Source: Shewanella sp. OPT22 (GTDB taxonomy: Bacteria > Pseudomonadota > Gammaproteobacteria > Enterobacterales > Shewanellaceae). From it: 64,000 nucleotides of DNA. The DNA lies in contig NZ_PGVH01000042.1 in the NCBI RefSeq assembly GCF_004168585.1, positions 1 through 64,000 on the forward strand, in the 5' to 3' direction. The notes beneath the pieces were generated by a model. The model had not been told where the DNA came from. It saw only the letters and a list, made by a program, of their open reading frames with translations, and did no database searches. Below are positions 24,784 through 34,503 of this stretch, one piece after another; position 1 is the first letter of the stretch, and each line of letters starts with the position of its first letter. Position numbers and translations under genes: made by a program.

Positions 24784-26336
24784 AGTAAGTCTTTCAATTC
24801 TTTTAGATCAATTAGAATCTCATTTTCCAATGATATCAACTTATCTAAGATCTTTTTGGGCGGGACGTACTTTTTTTCTTTATAAACTACTTTTTTGTAA
24901 CGATTGATAGAAAGATCGTATTTATTGGAGGCGATATCTTCTTTACTGACCCAGAATTCTTTTTGAGATTTATCATTTTTTTCACTTTCCGCAACGGCTT
25001 TGTCACGCAATTTAAATTTTGCGACTAAATCAGATAAGTCGTTGTCTTTAATTGGTGTACGTTTGTCGTCTAGAGAGAAGCCGTCAGCCTGAACATCATA
25101 AAACCATACATGATCTGTAGAGCCTCCCTTAGTGAAGATCAAAACAGCGGTTGATACACCAGCATAAGGTTTGAATACTCCGCTTGGTAGCGAAATAACT
25201 GCTTCTAACTGATTCTCATCCATTAAGAACTTACGTAGTTCAACGTGTGCTTTTGATGACCCAAATAAAACACCGTCAGGTACAACCGTAGCACTACGGC
25301 CGCCTACGTTTAGCATATTGATAATATGTGAAACAAATAACAATTCAGTTTTCTTGGTTTTAACGTGATCTAGTATTTGAGGGTTCACACCTGCCGTATC
25401 TAGCGCTCCTTTGAAAGGAGGGTTGGCAAGAATCACGTCAAAAAAGTTTTTTACTTGATCAGGGTAGTTTTGCTGCATATTTTTGTGCAGTGAATCTTGA
25501 TAATGAATATTTGCGCCAGTTACACCGTGTAAAAGCATGTTCATTGCTGATACACGCAACATAGTATCGTCGAAATCAAATCCCCAAAACATCTTTTGCT
25601 CTATATGGTCACGATAAGGAGTTAACTTGTCACCTGTATAGTATTTATTGCCTTCTTCATCTTTTAAAATACCAAACTCACTTGAGTGTTTACGGTTTAA
25701 GTACTCCATCGTTCTTGCTAGAAAGCCTGCGGTGCCACATGCCGGGTCGGCAATAACCTCTGTAGGTTGGGGAGCAATCAGCTCAATCATAGTATCAATG
25801 ATATGACGTGGTGTTCTGAACTGGCCGTTAATTCCAGCAGTGGTGAGTTTACTTAACAGGTATTCGTATACATCACCTTTAATATCAGATTTATTCAAGG
25901 GTAGCTTTTGAATCATCGAGATAGCTTCTTGCAATACCGTTGGATTGCGAACCATGACATCGGCATCAGCCATAAATGCCATCATATCAGCATTTATTTC
26001 TTTATTATTTTTGACTTCAATTTTACCGAAATGCGGGTAAACATTATCCCGTAAATGTTTTATTAGCTTATCACCTTTAATACTTTTAAAGTTTTTCCAC
26101 CTCAAAAGTTGACCTTCATCTGTTTCGGGAAATATTCGCTCAAAAGGTGTAGGTGTTCGACCAAGGCTCACTTCTGTGTTGTATTGGTTTTCTTTTTGGA
26201 TTTCTTTTTCATCGAGCATGCGAGCAAAGATCAAATAACTGATCTGTTCGATTACTGTTAATGGGTTAGTTACACCACCAGTCCAAAATTTTTCCCAGAG
26301 TTGATCTATTTCGTTTCTTAGTGTGCCTGTAAGCAT
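24780..26336 (-). CDS. hsdM: Type I restriction-modification methyltransferase HsdM
   Basis: A 518-residue adenine-N6 methyltransferase. N-terminal helical HsdM domain (LRNEIDQLWEKFWTGGV), SAM-binding motif ADPACGTAGFLARTM and catalytic motif ILANPPF (NPPF). It methylates the host recognition site and forms the M2S core. It follows hsdR by 33 bases and overlaps hsdS. It has the length usual for the family and no visible lesion. Confidence 0.95.
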   Translation of the reverse strand: MLTGTLRNEIDQLWEKFWTGGVTNPLTVIEQISYLIFARMLDEKEIQKENQYNTEVSLGRTPTPFERIFPETDEGQLLRWKNFKSIKGDKLIKHLRDNVYPHFGKIEVKNNKEINADMMAFMADADVMVRNPTVLQEAISMIQKLPLNKSDIKGDVYEYLLSKLTTAGINGQFRTPRHIIDTMIELIAPQPTEVIADPACGTAGFLARTMEYLNRKHSSEFGILKDEEGNKYYTGDKLTPYRDHIEQKMFWGFDFDDTMLRVSAMNMLLHGVTGANIHYQDSLHKNMQQNYPDQVKNFFDVILANPPFKGALDTAGVNPQILDHVKTKKTELLFVSHIINMLNVGGRSATVVPDGVLFGSSKAHVELRKFLMDENQLEAVISLPSGVFKPYAGVSTAVLIFTKGGSTDHVWFYDVQADGFSLDDKRTPIKDNDLSDLVAKFKLRDKAVAESEKNDKSQKEFWVSKEDIASNKYDLSINRYKKVVYKEKKYVPPKKILDKLISLENEILIDLKELKDLL

Positions 26337-26369
26337 TTGATTCTCTTAACCTCAATACGAGGTTTCTCA

Positions 26370-29300
26370 TTAATTAACTGTGTCTTGATTACTGCCGTTT
26401 TTCTCTATGATAAATGGCGTTAATAGTTGCACTAAATCTTTTAAATCAGTTTGTTCAAAAATCCCTGTAATACCATTTGGGTCGATATTGCTAAAAGGTG
26501 TTTGAAACAGTTGCTCTTGGCTGATGATGCCATGCTGAGCGATAAAGTTTTGCAAGAGCCTTAAAAACTGAACTTGCTTATGCCCTAGTTCTGGATGTGC
26601 ATGTAAAAAACTTACGAAATGGGTTTGAACAAACTTAATGTCCAAACCGATTAAAGAACGTAATGTTACTTGTAAGTCGCTCGCAGTGCGGCCATAAAAT
26701 TCATTAAGCACGTTAATATCTACACCCGGATGTTGAATAAGAATGGTCGACACTAAGTTATCCAGCTCTCTTTCAGTGACAGGATTCCCTTTGTAAACAC
26801 TCGAAAGAACTGGGTTGGTGGCCAGCAAATTCTGCAAAATTTTTGCAGTACGTTCACGATATAACAACGCATGAGACTCATCTGTTAGGGTTACTTTGCG
26901 TTCATTAATTTCGATTTTCGTTCCGTCTTCTTTAGCGCCAGTCTTTTGCCACGCATTTAGTCGGGCTGTTGGACGCTTTTTATACTTCATTACTTCACGA
27001 AGCTCATTACGAACTTTTTCTAAAGATTCAACAGATATAATATCCCAAAATTCTTTACTTTGTACTTCAATAATTCTTGTTTCTTTTCTTTTAACGGCGT
27101 CAATATTAAAGGCCAATGTATCAAGTTCTTCAAAGAGTTTATTTTTTAGTTCATCAAGGCTTGAAGATTTCTTTAACTGTGTTAGCTGGATTTCAGCTAT
27201 AAGACGGTCAAACATAATGGCATCTTTATCTCTGAGAACCCTTTGATTCATTAATGGTGCGATAGTGTCCATTAATAACTTCTTTATAGGCGCATCGAAA
27301 TCCTTAATAGCAGTGGTTTGTTGCAGCACATGCACATTGCGAAGTTCACGCTTCACAGCAACAGCTGTTTGAGGTAAATCATTAATATCTTGCGTTAATA
27401 ACTTAATCGCTAAATCAAAACTGTATTGCGCCGTAATACCAATTAAATGTGCTTGATTCGCTAATTCAAAACGTTGCTCAAACAGGACTTGTAAAGTCGA
27501 TTTTGATGAAGATAAGTTTGGCTCTTCATACTCTTCTTCGAAAAATGCAAAGTTACCGTGGTGGTCAAAAATCCAAAACTCTTGCTTGTGATTTGGGTGT
27601 GTGTGATCATTTTCATCAGCAGGATCAAATAACTGCGGACACAAACGTGTGCCACGACCAATCATTTGATGGAATTTAACCCAAGAACGGACAGGCTTTG
27701 CGAATACAAGATTAACAACTTCTGGCACATCTATTCCTGTATCTAACATGTCTACTGAAATAGCTATGCGAAAATCATTTTTTCCTTTTTTAAATTCTTT
27801 TATAAGAGCTTCAGCGTTTCTGACTTTATTGTGTATAACTTTACAAACTCTATCACCGTGCTGAGGAAATGCTTCCTTAAACACTTTTGCTAAATGTTGA
27901 GCGTGAGGCTGGCTTTGAGCAAAGATTATTGTCTTTCCGATAAGTCCTGTTGAATCTTTGATGCCATTCTCCATCAAGTTTTCTAAGATCAACTCATCGG
28001 TGTGTTCGCTTTGAATTTTTCTTCCTATGTCTTTTCCTGCAATGTTTGTTTTTTTGGCTTGTTCTTCACCTAAATCTTCTTCTAGCTTCTTTTTTTGTTC
28101 ATTCGACAAATCATTATAGTTGATGCCTTCTCGCAAAAATTCAGTAGTAAAATCTTTAACTCTATAGGGAACCAAATAATGCTGCTTAACGGCTTCATCA
28201 ATACCATAGTCAAAAGTTGGATCAGTTTCTTTACAGCCAAATAATGAGAAAGTGTGGCGTTCTACAAATTTAACAGGGGTTGCTGTTAAGCCTAACTGGT
28301 AAGCATCAAAGTATTCAAATAACTCTCTATATTTGTTATAGATACTGCGGTGAGATTCGTCTGCTATTATTAAATCGAAAAAGCCAACATTTAAAGCCGT
28401 GTATCTATTCATCATACTTGGGTAAGTTGATATATAAATTCTTGCTGTATCAACAATTTGCGAAGTATCGCCTACTACACATCGTGCCTCTGTTGGTAAA
28501 TACTCTTTAAATGCTTCATCTGCTTGTCTACGTAACTCTTTACGGTCACATAAGAAAAGTACTCTCTTTGCCCAACTGTGCTGTGTTAATAAATCAGCAA
28601 TAGCAATAGCGACACGGGTTTTTCCTGTTCCGGTAGCTTGTACGATTAAGGCTTTTCGTGAATGTTCTTTGTGATCGGGCTGAAATTTTTTTGCTACAGC
28701 TTTAATCGCTTCAATCTGATAGTCTCGACCTGCGATATCAGAATTAGGATTATTTTTTTCAAGCTCTTTAGTTTTATATTGTCTTTGGTGAATTAGATAT
28801 TCTAAGCTTTCAAGGTCGTAAAAACCATAAACAAGGCGAGAGCTATTATCTTGTTTATCATTATAAATTTCAGTTTCATAACCGTTACTGACAAATATTA
28901 CTGGACGTTGTCCATATTGCTTTTCAAGTGCCCAAGCATATTCTCTTGCTTGTTCTCGTCCAGCATCTAGATCTGTGTCGCTCGCACGTTTAGCCTCTAC
29001 AACTGCAATTGGTAATTTGTCTTTCCCCCAGAGAACATAGTCAACCCTAAGGTTTCGACCATCAATAGGACTCACACACTTTTCTTCTAATGTGACTAGG
29101 TCTGGATTGGATACATCCCAATCTGCATGAGCCAGCATAGAATCAATTAGCAGTTTTCTTGTTTTAGCTTCATTCCACAGTAAAGATTCAGCTGTATGAT
29201 TGCTTTTTTCTTTTGATTTTTGTTGTTGTGAGGGAGAAGCTTCAGCTTTCTTGCGTTTAGCACGTTCAACTTCTTTTTCTTTAGCTTCATAGATCGCTTT

Positions 29301-29783
29301 GTCTTCTGCTTTTTTGGCTTTTTTCTCTAATTCTTCTTTTTCTGTTTTATGTTTAAGCTCTGGATCTGGAATGTTTTTAAACTCTTCAATTGAGGATACC
29401 CTTACACCAAAGTAATGTACGGCCATATATTTCAAGATTTCATGAGCAACTCCCAAACAAACACATGCTTCGCTTATTTTTCCCAATCCACCATGTGCAG
29501 TAACGTTTCCTGAATTTTTAAGAAGATAAAGATTGCTTAATAAGGGGCGAGCAACAGAATTTTGAAAAGAACGCTTTCTAAGCATATCAGCAAGGTTATC
29601 TCTTTCTTGCTTGGTTAATGATTCTTGCTCATAAATTTCATTAACAATGTTCTCACACATTGCTCTAAGTCTTGTAAGAGAACTTCCCGGATCGATATGC
29701 AATACATTCTCGGCGCACCAGCCGAGTTCAGCCGTCTCTGGCATATATGATTTGATAAACTCAAAATTCATTGATTGCTTCAT
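26370..29783 (-). CDS. hsdR: Type I restriction endonuclease subunit HsdR
   Basis: A 1137-residue motor/nuclease subunit. Domains in order: DUF4145-like N-terminus (1-130), a charged lysine/glutamate linker (150-200), a restriction domain with DYVLWG...AVVEAKRA (D...ExK), an SF2 helicase (RDYQIEAIKAV, ATGTGKT, ADESHRS, IGRGTRL) and an EcoEI-type C-terminal domain. It translocates and cuts unmodified DNA. ATG at 29783 is used; a second ATG four codons on is possible. A near-consensus sigma-54 promoter lies 28-43 bases upstream, so its expression probably depends on the activator encoded next door. Confidence 0.93.
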   Translation of the reverse strand: MKQSMNFEFIKSYMPETAELGWCAENVLHIDPGSSLTRLRAMCENIVNEIYEQESLTKQERDNLADMLRKRSFQNSVARPLLSNLYLLKNSGNVTAHGGLGKISEACVCLGVAHEILKYMAVHYFGVRVSSIEEFKNIPDPELKHKTEKEELEKKAKKAEDKAIYEAKEKEVERAKRKKAEASPSQQQKSKEKSNHTAESLLWNEAKTRKLLIDSMLAHADWDVSNPDLVTLEEKCVSPIDGRNLRVDYVLWGKDKLPIAVVEAKRASDTDLDAGREQAREYAWALEKQYGQRPVIFVSNGYETEIYNDKQDNSSRLVYGFYDLESLEYLIHQRQYKTKELEKNNPNSDIAGRDYQIEAIKAVAKKFQPDHKEHSRKALIVQATGTGKTRVAIAIADLLTQHSWAKRVLFLCDRKELRRQADEAFKEYLPTEARCVVGDTSQIVDTARIYISTYPSMMNRYTALNVGFFDLIIADESHRSIYNKYRELFEYFDAYQLGLTATPVKFVERHTFSLFGCKETDPTFDYGIDEAVKQHYLVPYRVKDFTTEFLREGINYNDLSNEQKKKLEEDLGEEQAKKTNIAGKDIGRKIQSEHTDELILENLMENGIKDSTGLIGKTIIFAQSQPHAQHLAKVFKEAFPQHGDRVCKVIHNKVRNAEALIKEFKKGKNDFRIAISVDMLDTGIDVPEVVNLVFAKPVRSWVKFHQMIGRGTRLCPQLFDPADENDHTHPNHKQEFWIFDHHGNFAFFEEEYEEPNLSSSKSTLQVLFEQRFELANQAHLIGITAQYSFDLAIKLLTQDINDLPQTAVAVKRELRNVHVLQQTTAIKDFDAPIKKLLMDTIAPLMNQRVLRDKDAIMFDRLIAEIQLTQLKKSSSLDELKNKLFEELDTLAFNIDAVKRKETRIIEVQSKEFWDIISVESLEKVRNELREVMKYKKRPTARLNAWQKTGAKEDGTKIEINERKVTLTDESHALLYRERTAKILQNLLATNPVLSSVYKGNPVTERELDNLVSTILIQHPGVDINVLNEFYGRTASDLQVTLRSLIGLDIKFVQTHFVSFLHAHPELGHKQVQFLRLLQNFIAQHGIISQEQLFQTPFSNIDPNGITGIFEQTDLKDLVQLLTPFIIEKNGSNQDTVN

Positions 29784-29810
29784 TCCTAGTTATTCCTTAT
29801 CCCTATTAAA

Positions 29811-29826
29811 TGCAACTGTAATACCA
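29811..29826 (-). promoter_or_regulatory. Sigma-54 promoter upstream of hsdR
   Basis: On the minus strand TGGTATTACAGTTGCA. It matches TGGYAYR-N4-TTGCW at every defined position except one, with the essential GG and GC exactly ten bases apart. Start would be about 12 bases downstream, near 29800, before the hsdR ATG at 29783. It lies in the 58-bp gap between the sigma-54 activator gene and hsdR. Confidence 0.8.
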
Positions 29827-29841
29827 ACTCTACTTTGTAGA

Positions 29842-31344
29842 TTATTTATCAGGAAGCATCTTTAATTTGATCATTCTATTCTTTAGGTTCTGATGATTCC
29901 CTAGACTTAGCATTTCAGCTGTTTTTCCTCTGACTCCACCAGTTGCTTTTAATGCGGCTTCTATGTATTTTTTTTGTATCTTTTCAGTGATTTGGTCTAA
30001 GTCTATGACGTCATCACAGACTAGCTGTACATCAGATTCTTGCTGTTGACAATTGCGCTGAATTAGAGCTTCTTGAATATCCTCTTCAGATATTTCTTCT
30101 TTGTTTGAAAGCAGTAATGCTCTATTTAATGTATTCCAAAGCTCACGTACATTTCCTCGCCAAGGTTGCGAGATAATAAAATTAATTCCTTTTTTGGAAA
30201 TTCTTTTACTTTTATAGCTAGGGTGTTTTTTTGAGTTTTCGTTTATCTCTTTAGCTAACTCGTTCGTTAATGGCTCTATATCATCAATGCGGTGGCGAAG
30301 CGCTGGAATTTCAATTACGCCTAATGCTAGTCGGTAAAATAAATCCTCCCGAAAGTCTCCACTTTCTACCATGCTAACTAAATTTCGATGTGTTGCAGCA
30401 ATAATCCTTACATCAACAGTAATCGTTTTATCATCTCCAACTCGTGTAATTTCACCTTGTTGGAGTGCCCTAAGTAACTTGACTTGAATATCAGGAATTA
30501 ATTCACCTATTTCATCTAAAAATAGAGTGCCACCATCCGCTTGTTCAAATAAACCTTTATGATCTTTTAAAGCTCCAGTGAATGCACCTTTTACATGTCC
30601 GAATAAAATAGAATCAACCAAGTTTTCAGGGAGTGCCCCACAGTTTACTGTTTTCATACTTTTGCTGGCTCTACTGCTAGCTGCATGAATGGCATTAGAA
30701 ATTACTTCTTTACCTGTACCTGTTTCACCTAGAACTAAAACGGGTAAATCCAGCTCTGCAAGCTTTGTAGCTGTAGCTACTATCTTTTTCATCTCACTGG
30801 AAACAGCAACAATGTTATCAAAGGCTTTGCATTGGTTTGGTATTGATGTGGCTTTAGCTGAAACAGCTCTGGCTACAGATGCATCATATTCAGCTACAAA
30901 ATCGAAAGGAATATCGTCTTTAAATATATTGCCATTAGGTGCCGATTGATAGAAAACAGTATTACTTTTTGCTTTACCAAGAATTATGCTCACAGCTGTC
31001 ATTGCTGGCGTGCCGGAACTTAAGTTGATACTTAATGTATCACTCTCAACAGCTAGCTTGGAGAACCACTTCTGAGCTTCTTTAGCTATAGATGAGTAAT
31101 CAATTGGGCTTAAAATATTGGCTCGATGGATTTTTATGTCATCAAATGGACGAGAAGCTATTGCCATCCTCTTCTTTAGCCAATTTTCATATAAGTGCCA
31201 TTGTTCATCCCACGTATTAGCAAGAATAACTATTTTGTCGAAGTGCTGATCATTCTTAGTGGCTATCGACGAAATGGAAGCGTTCTTATCTTGCTGCATG
31301 TTGGTTAAGTCAGCTTGTCCGAGCCAAGTAAAAAAAGTATTCAC
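29842..31344 (-). CDS. CARF-like/RtcR-like sigma-54 transcriptional activator
   Basis: A 500-residue bacterial enhancer-binding protein. Residues 1-155 resemble a CARF/RtcR sensory domain: opening strand TFFTWLGQADL, then DKIVILANTWDE, and SINLSSGTPAMTAVSIILGK like the family's ...GGTK.M motif. The AAA+ domain has Walker A GETGTGKE (206-213), the sigma-54-contacting GAFTGA loop (253-258) and LFLDEIGEL. A Fis-type helix-turn-helix closes the protein (KTAEMLSLGNHQNLKNRMI). CARF domains sense cyclic oligonucleotides or related RNA-end signals; the ligand here is unknown. It heads the restriction operon. GTG at 31344 is chosen because the first CARF strand begins there, although no strong ribosome binding site precedes it. 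Confidence 0.85.
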   Translation of the reverse strand: MNTFFTWLGQADLTNMQQDKNASISSIATKNDQHFDKIVILANTWDEQWHLYENWLKKRMAIASRPFDDIKIHRANILSPIDYSSIAKEAQKWFSKLAVESDTLSINLSSGTPAMTAVSIILGKAKSNTVFYQSAPNGNIFKDDIPFDFVAEYDASVARAVSAKATSIPNQCKAFDNIVAVSSEMKKIVATATKLAELDLPVLVLGETGTGKEVISNAIHAASSRASKSMKTVNCGALPENLVDSILFGHVKGAFTGALKDHKGLFEQADGGTLFLDEIGELIPDIQVKLLRALQQGEITRVGDDKTITVDVRIIAATHRNLVSMVESGDFREDLFYRLALGVIEIPALRHRIDDIEPLTNELAKEINENSKKHPSYKSKRISKKGINFIISQPWRGNVRELWNTLNRALLLSNKEEISEEDIQEALIQRNCQQQESDVQLVCDDVIDLDQITEKIQKKYIEAALKATGGVRGKTAEMLSLGNHQNLKNRMIKLKMLPDK

Positions 31345-31403
31345 AATTTACGCTTATTATTTATTTGTAAATAATATTACCTTACCTAGTATTGTTTACA
31401 TAC

Positions 31404-31434
31404 AAAAAGGTGAGCTAACTTGCTCACCTTTTTG
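31404..31434. terminator. Bidirectional hairpin at the transposon right end
   Basis: AAAAAGGTGAGC / GCTCACCTTTTT with a short loop, flanked by A and T runs, so it can terminate from either side. It would shield the activator gene from transcription entering from gcvP. Confidence 0.75.
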
Positions 31435-31455
31435 ATTTTTACGACTGAATCAGAA

Positions 31456-31512
31456 GTTTCCAACTTTAATTGCAGTTTCTAACTACATTTGATTGGTTTC
31501 CAACTTTAATTG
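31456..31512 (-). promoter_or_regulatory. Right-end TnsB-type binding sites R1-R3
   Basis: Three 17-base sites reading inwards on the minus strand: CAATTAAAGTTGGAAAC at 31496-31512 and 31456-31472, and CAAATGTAGTTAGAAAC at 31475-31491. They are 19 and 21 bp apart, much closer than on the left, as in Tn7. Confidence 0.85.
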
Positions 31513-31521
31513 AATTGATCA

Positions 31522-31526
31522 TCAAC
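31522..31526. repeat. Right target-site duplication TCAAC
   Basis: Identical to 4358-4362 and adjoining the TGATCA right terminus. It lies 11 bp beyond the gcvP stop codon, which places the insertion point just outside the gene. Confidence 0.85.
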
Positions 31527-31537
31527 TGAGTCGTTAC

Positions 31538-34426
31538 TTATTGATAATCTTCAATTGGCACACATGCGCAGAATAAATTTCTGTCGCCAAACACATCATC
31601 AATACGGTTTACCGTTGGCCAGAACTTATTCGCTTTAACAGCAGAAGTAGGGAAAGCTGCAAGTTCACGATTATATGGACGTGCATCAAATTCTGGGTCA
31701 ATGATATCAGCCAAAGTATGAGGAGCATTGCTTAACGGGTTGTTATCAACCGGCCATTCACCTGCTTCAACTTGAGTGATTTCTTGACGGATATTGATCA
31801 TTGCTTCAATGAAACGATCCAATTCAACTTGAGACTCAGATTCAGTTGGTTCGATCATCAATGTACCCGCAACAGGGAAACTCATCGTTGGTGCGTGGAA
31901 ACCATAGTCATTAAGACGTTTAGCAATATCCATTTCAGTTACGCCTGATGCTTCTTTCAGCGGACGTAAGTCTAAAATACACTCATGAGCAACACGATCG
32001 TTACGACCAGTAAATAACACTGGATAATGCTCAGACAGCTTCTTAGTCACATAGTTCGCATTCAGGATAGCTGTTTGCGTAGACGCTTTAAGGCCTTTAC
32101 TGCCCAATAGTCGAATGTACATATAAGAAATTGGCAAAATGCCTGCACTACCAAATGGCGCAGCAGAAACAGCACCATTATTGTCACTCTCTGAACCGGG
32201 TTTAATTAACTTATGGCCAGCAACAAATGGAGCAAGATGAGATTTAATACCAATTGGTCCCATACCAGGACCGCCACCACCGTGTGGAATCGCAAAAGTC
32301 TTATGCAAGTTCAAGTGAGATACGTCAGCACCAATAAAGCCCGGTGAAGTAATGCCCACTTGTGCATTCATGTTTGCGCCATCAAGGTAAACTTGGCCGC
32401 CATGCTGGTGGATGATGTCGCAAATTTCTCGAACTGTTTCTTCATATACGCCATGTGTTGATGGGTAAGTGATCATGATACAAGAAAGATTTTCTGCAAC
32501 TTCTTCAGCTTTTGCACGTAAATCATCAAGGTCGATGTTACCTTCATTGTCACATGCCGTTACTACTACTTTCATACCAGCAAGTTGAGCTGATGCAGGG
32601 TTTGTACCGTGAGCTGATTGTGGGATCAAGCACACATTTCGATGCGCTTCACCGCGAGACTCGTGGTATTTCTGAATCGCTAGCAAGCCAGCATATTCAC
32701 CTTGAGCACCTGAGTTTGGTTGCATACAAACGGCGTCATAACCAGTGATTTCTACCAACCAGTCAGAAAGCTCACCAATTAATTGCGTATAACCTTGTGC
32801 TTGTTCAAGTGGGCAGAATGGGTGCATGTTAGCAAATTCTGGCCAGCTTATTGGTAGCATTTCTGCAACAGCATTCAGCTTCATTGTGCATGAACCAAGA
32901 GATATCATTGAGTGATTCAATGCTAAATCTTTGTTTTCAAGACGCTTGATATAACGCATCATTTCCGTTTCGCTTTGGTAACGGTTAAATGTTGGGTGCG
33001 TTAAAATGGCTTCATCACGTTGTAAGCTAGGTGGAATAGAAGCTTCTTCAGCATTCATGACTTGCTCGTCTAGTGCGGCAACATCAAGACCGTGATCTTC
33101 ACCAAGAATGACATCAAATAACTGAGCAATATCTTCACGTGTGGTAGTTTCATCTAAGCTCACACCAAAACGAGCGTCACTATCAATACGTAAGTTGATC
33201 TCAGCGCTCAACGCACGTGTTTTGATTGATGCTAGTTCGTTGCTTTCAAAAGTTAGCGTGTCAAACCATGCACTGTTTTGAGCCGCAACGCCTTTTGAAG
33301 AAAGACCAAGTGCCAAAATGTCAGTGAAACGATTAATACGGCTTGCAATGGTCTTCAAGCCTTGTGGGCCGTGAAAAACGGCATAGAAAGAAGCCATATT
33401 GGCAAGTAATACTTGCGCAGTACAAATGTTTGAGTTCGCTTTTTCGCGGCGAATATGTTGCTCACGCGTTTGCATTGCCATACGCAACGCACGGTTACCA
33501 CGAGTATCTTGTGATACACCAATGATACGACCAGGCATAGAACGTTTGTAAGCATCACGAGTAACAAAGAACGCAGCGTGAGGGCCACCGTAGCCCATTG
33601 GTACACCGAATCGTTGTGCGCTACCAAATACGACGTCAGCGCCCATAGAACCTGGCGACTTCAGTAGTACCAATGACATGATATCAGCGGCAACAGAGAT
33701 AACGGCTTTTTTCTGTTTTAGTTCAGAAAACAGTTCAGTGTAGTCGTGGATCTGACCTTCTTTGTTGGTGTATTGGAATAGAGCACCAAACAATTCATGG
33801 TTCACAGCATCGGCTGCTGGGCCAACGATTACGTCAAAACCGAAACATTCAGCACGTGTTTTAACCACGTCTAATGTTTGTGAGAATACGTCATCAGCAA
33901 CGAAAAAAATGTTCGCTTTTTTGGCTTTAGAAACACGTTTAGCTAATGCCATCGCTTCAGCGGCTGCTGTGGCTTCATCGAGCAGTGAGGCAGAAGCTAG
34001 GTCAAGACCTGTTAAGTCCATTGATACTTGCTGGAAGTTCAGAATAGCTTCAAGGCGGCCTTGAGCAATCTCTGGCTGATATGGTGTGTAAGCCGTATAC
34101 CAACCTGGGTTTTCCAATACGTTACGTAAAACGACATTAGGTACAATTGTTGGGTAGTAGCCCATACCAATATAGCTTTTAAAAACTTGGTTTTTGTTTG
34201 CTACATTGCGGATGTAATCTAGACCTTCAGCTTCTCCGTTTGCACGACCGATATTAAGGTCACGGTTAATGCGGATAGACTCAGGGACGATTTGATTCAT
34301 TAAATCATCTAACGATTCAGCGCTAACATAGTTCAACATATCTTGTTGCTGTTGTGCGTCAGGCCCGATGTGACGAGTTAAAAATAGCTCGTGTTGCTCA
34401 AGTTGGGTAAGAGTTTGCTTGGTCAT
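31538..34426 (-). CDS. gcvP: Glycine dehydrogenase (P protein of glycine cleavage)
   Basis: A 962-residue full-length homodimeric-type P protein. It decarboxylates glycine with pyridoxal phosphate and passes the aminomethyl group to GcvH. The PLP lysine lies in [20 protein letters not shown]; the N- and C-terminal halves are the usual duplicated aminotransferase folds. The C-terminus [11 protein letters not shown] is intact, so the transposon did not damage the gene. It is the third gene of gcvT-gcvH-gcvP, 77 bp after gcvH. Its 3' end is the probable attachment target of the Tn7-like element. Confidence 0.97.
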   Translation of the reverse strand: MTKQTLTQLEQHELFLTRHIGPDAQQQQDMLNYVSAESLDDLMNQIVPESIRINRDLNIGRANGEAEGLDYIRNVANKNQVFKSYIGMGYYPTIVPNVVLRNVLENPGWYTAYTPYQPEIAQGRLEAILNFQQVSMDLTGLDLASASLLDEATAAAEAMALAKRVSKAKKANIFFVADDVFSQTLDVVKTRAECFGFDVIVGPAADAVNHELFGALFQYTNKEGQIHDYTELFSELKQKKAVISVAADIMSLVLLKSPGSMGADVVFGSAQRFGVPMGYGGPHAAFFVTRDAYKRSMPGRIIGVSQDTRGNRALRMAMQTREQHIRREKANSNICTAQVLLANMASFYAVFHGPQGLKTIASRINRFTDILALGLSSKGVAAQNSAWFDTLTFESNELASIKTRALSAEINLRIDSDARFGVSLDETTTREDIAQLFDVILGEDHGLDVAALDEQVMNAEEASIPPSLQRDEAILTHPTFNRYQSETEMMRYIKRLENKDLALNHSMISLGSCTMKLNAVAEMLPISWPEFANMHPFCPLEQAQGYTQLIGELSDWLVEITGYDAVCMQPNSGAQGEYAGLLAIQKYHESRGEAHRNVCLIPQSAHGTNPASAQLAGMKVVVTACDNEGNIDLDDLRAKAEEVAENLSCIMITYPSTHGVYEETVREICDIIHQHGGQVYLDGANMNAQVGITSPGFIGADVSHLNLHKTFAIPHGGGGPGMGPIGIKSHLAPFVAGHKLIKPGSESDNNGAVSAAPFGSAGILPISYMYIRLLGSKGLKASTQTAILNANYVTKKLSEHYPVLFTGRNDRVAHECILDLRPLKEASGVTEMDIAKRLNDYGFHAPTMSFPVAGTLMIEPTESESQVELDRFIEAMINIRQEITQVEAGEWPVDNNPLSNAPHTLADIIDPEFDARPYNRELAAFPTSAVKANKFWPTVNRIDDVFGDRNLFCACVPIEDYQ

Positions 34427-34464
34427 GGAGAACTCTATTTTTTATTAGGGTAATTATTACGAAC

Positions 34465-34486
34465 AAAGCCCCAAAAATGGGGCTTT
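34465..34486 (-). terminator. Hairpin between gcvH and gcvP
   Basis: AAAGCCCC / GGGGCTTT stem in the 77-bp gcvH-gcvP gap. The following T-run is weak, so it may attenuate, stabilise the upstream RNA, or only partly terminate. Confidence 0.5.
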
Positions 34487-34503
34487 ATTTACAAAAACGA
34501 TTC

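Larger units (their letters stand above)
4363..31521. mobile_element. Tn7-like transposon, 27.2 kb, inserted downstream of gcvP
   Basis: Both ends read TGATCA, then a 17-base site ending in GGAAAC at the same distance: base 26 inwards on both sides. The left arm has three separated sites (4372, 4431, 4486); the right arm has three closely packed sites (31456, 31475, 31496). This is the asymmetric layout known from Tn7. The element is flanked by TCAAC duplications. The right end adjoins the 3' end of gcvP, as the right end of Tn7 adjoins glmS. Inside are tnsABC, two TniQ-family genes, ddmDE-like genes and a restriction/defence block. No CRISPR array, cas genes or recognisable tnsE were seen. 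Confidence 0.92.

Noticed and set aside
31538..31560. Transposon end inside gcvP (an ACA near 31557)
   Set aside because: The TGATCA termini with equal distances to the first sites and the TCAAC duplications place the end at 31521, outside the gene.
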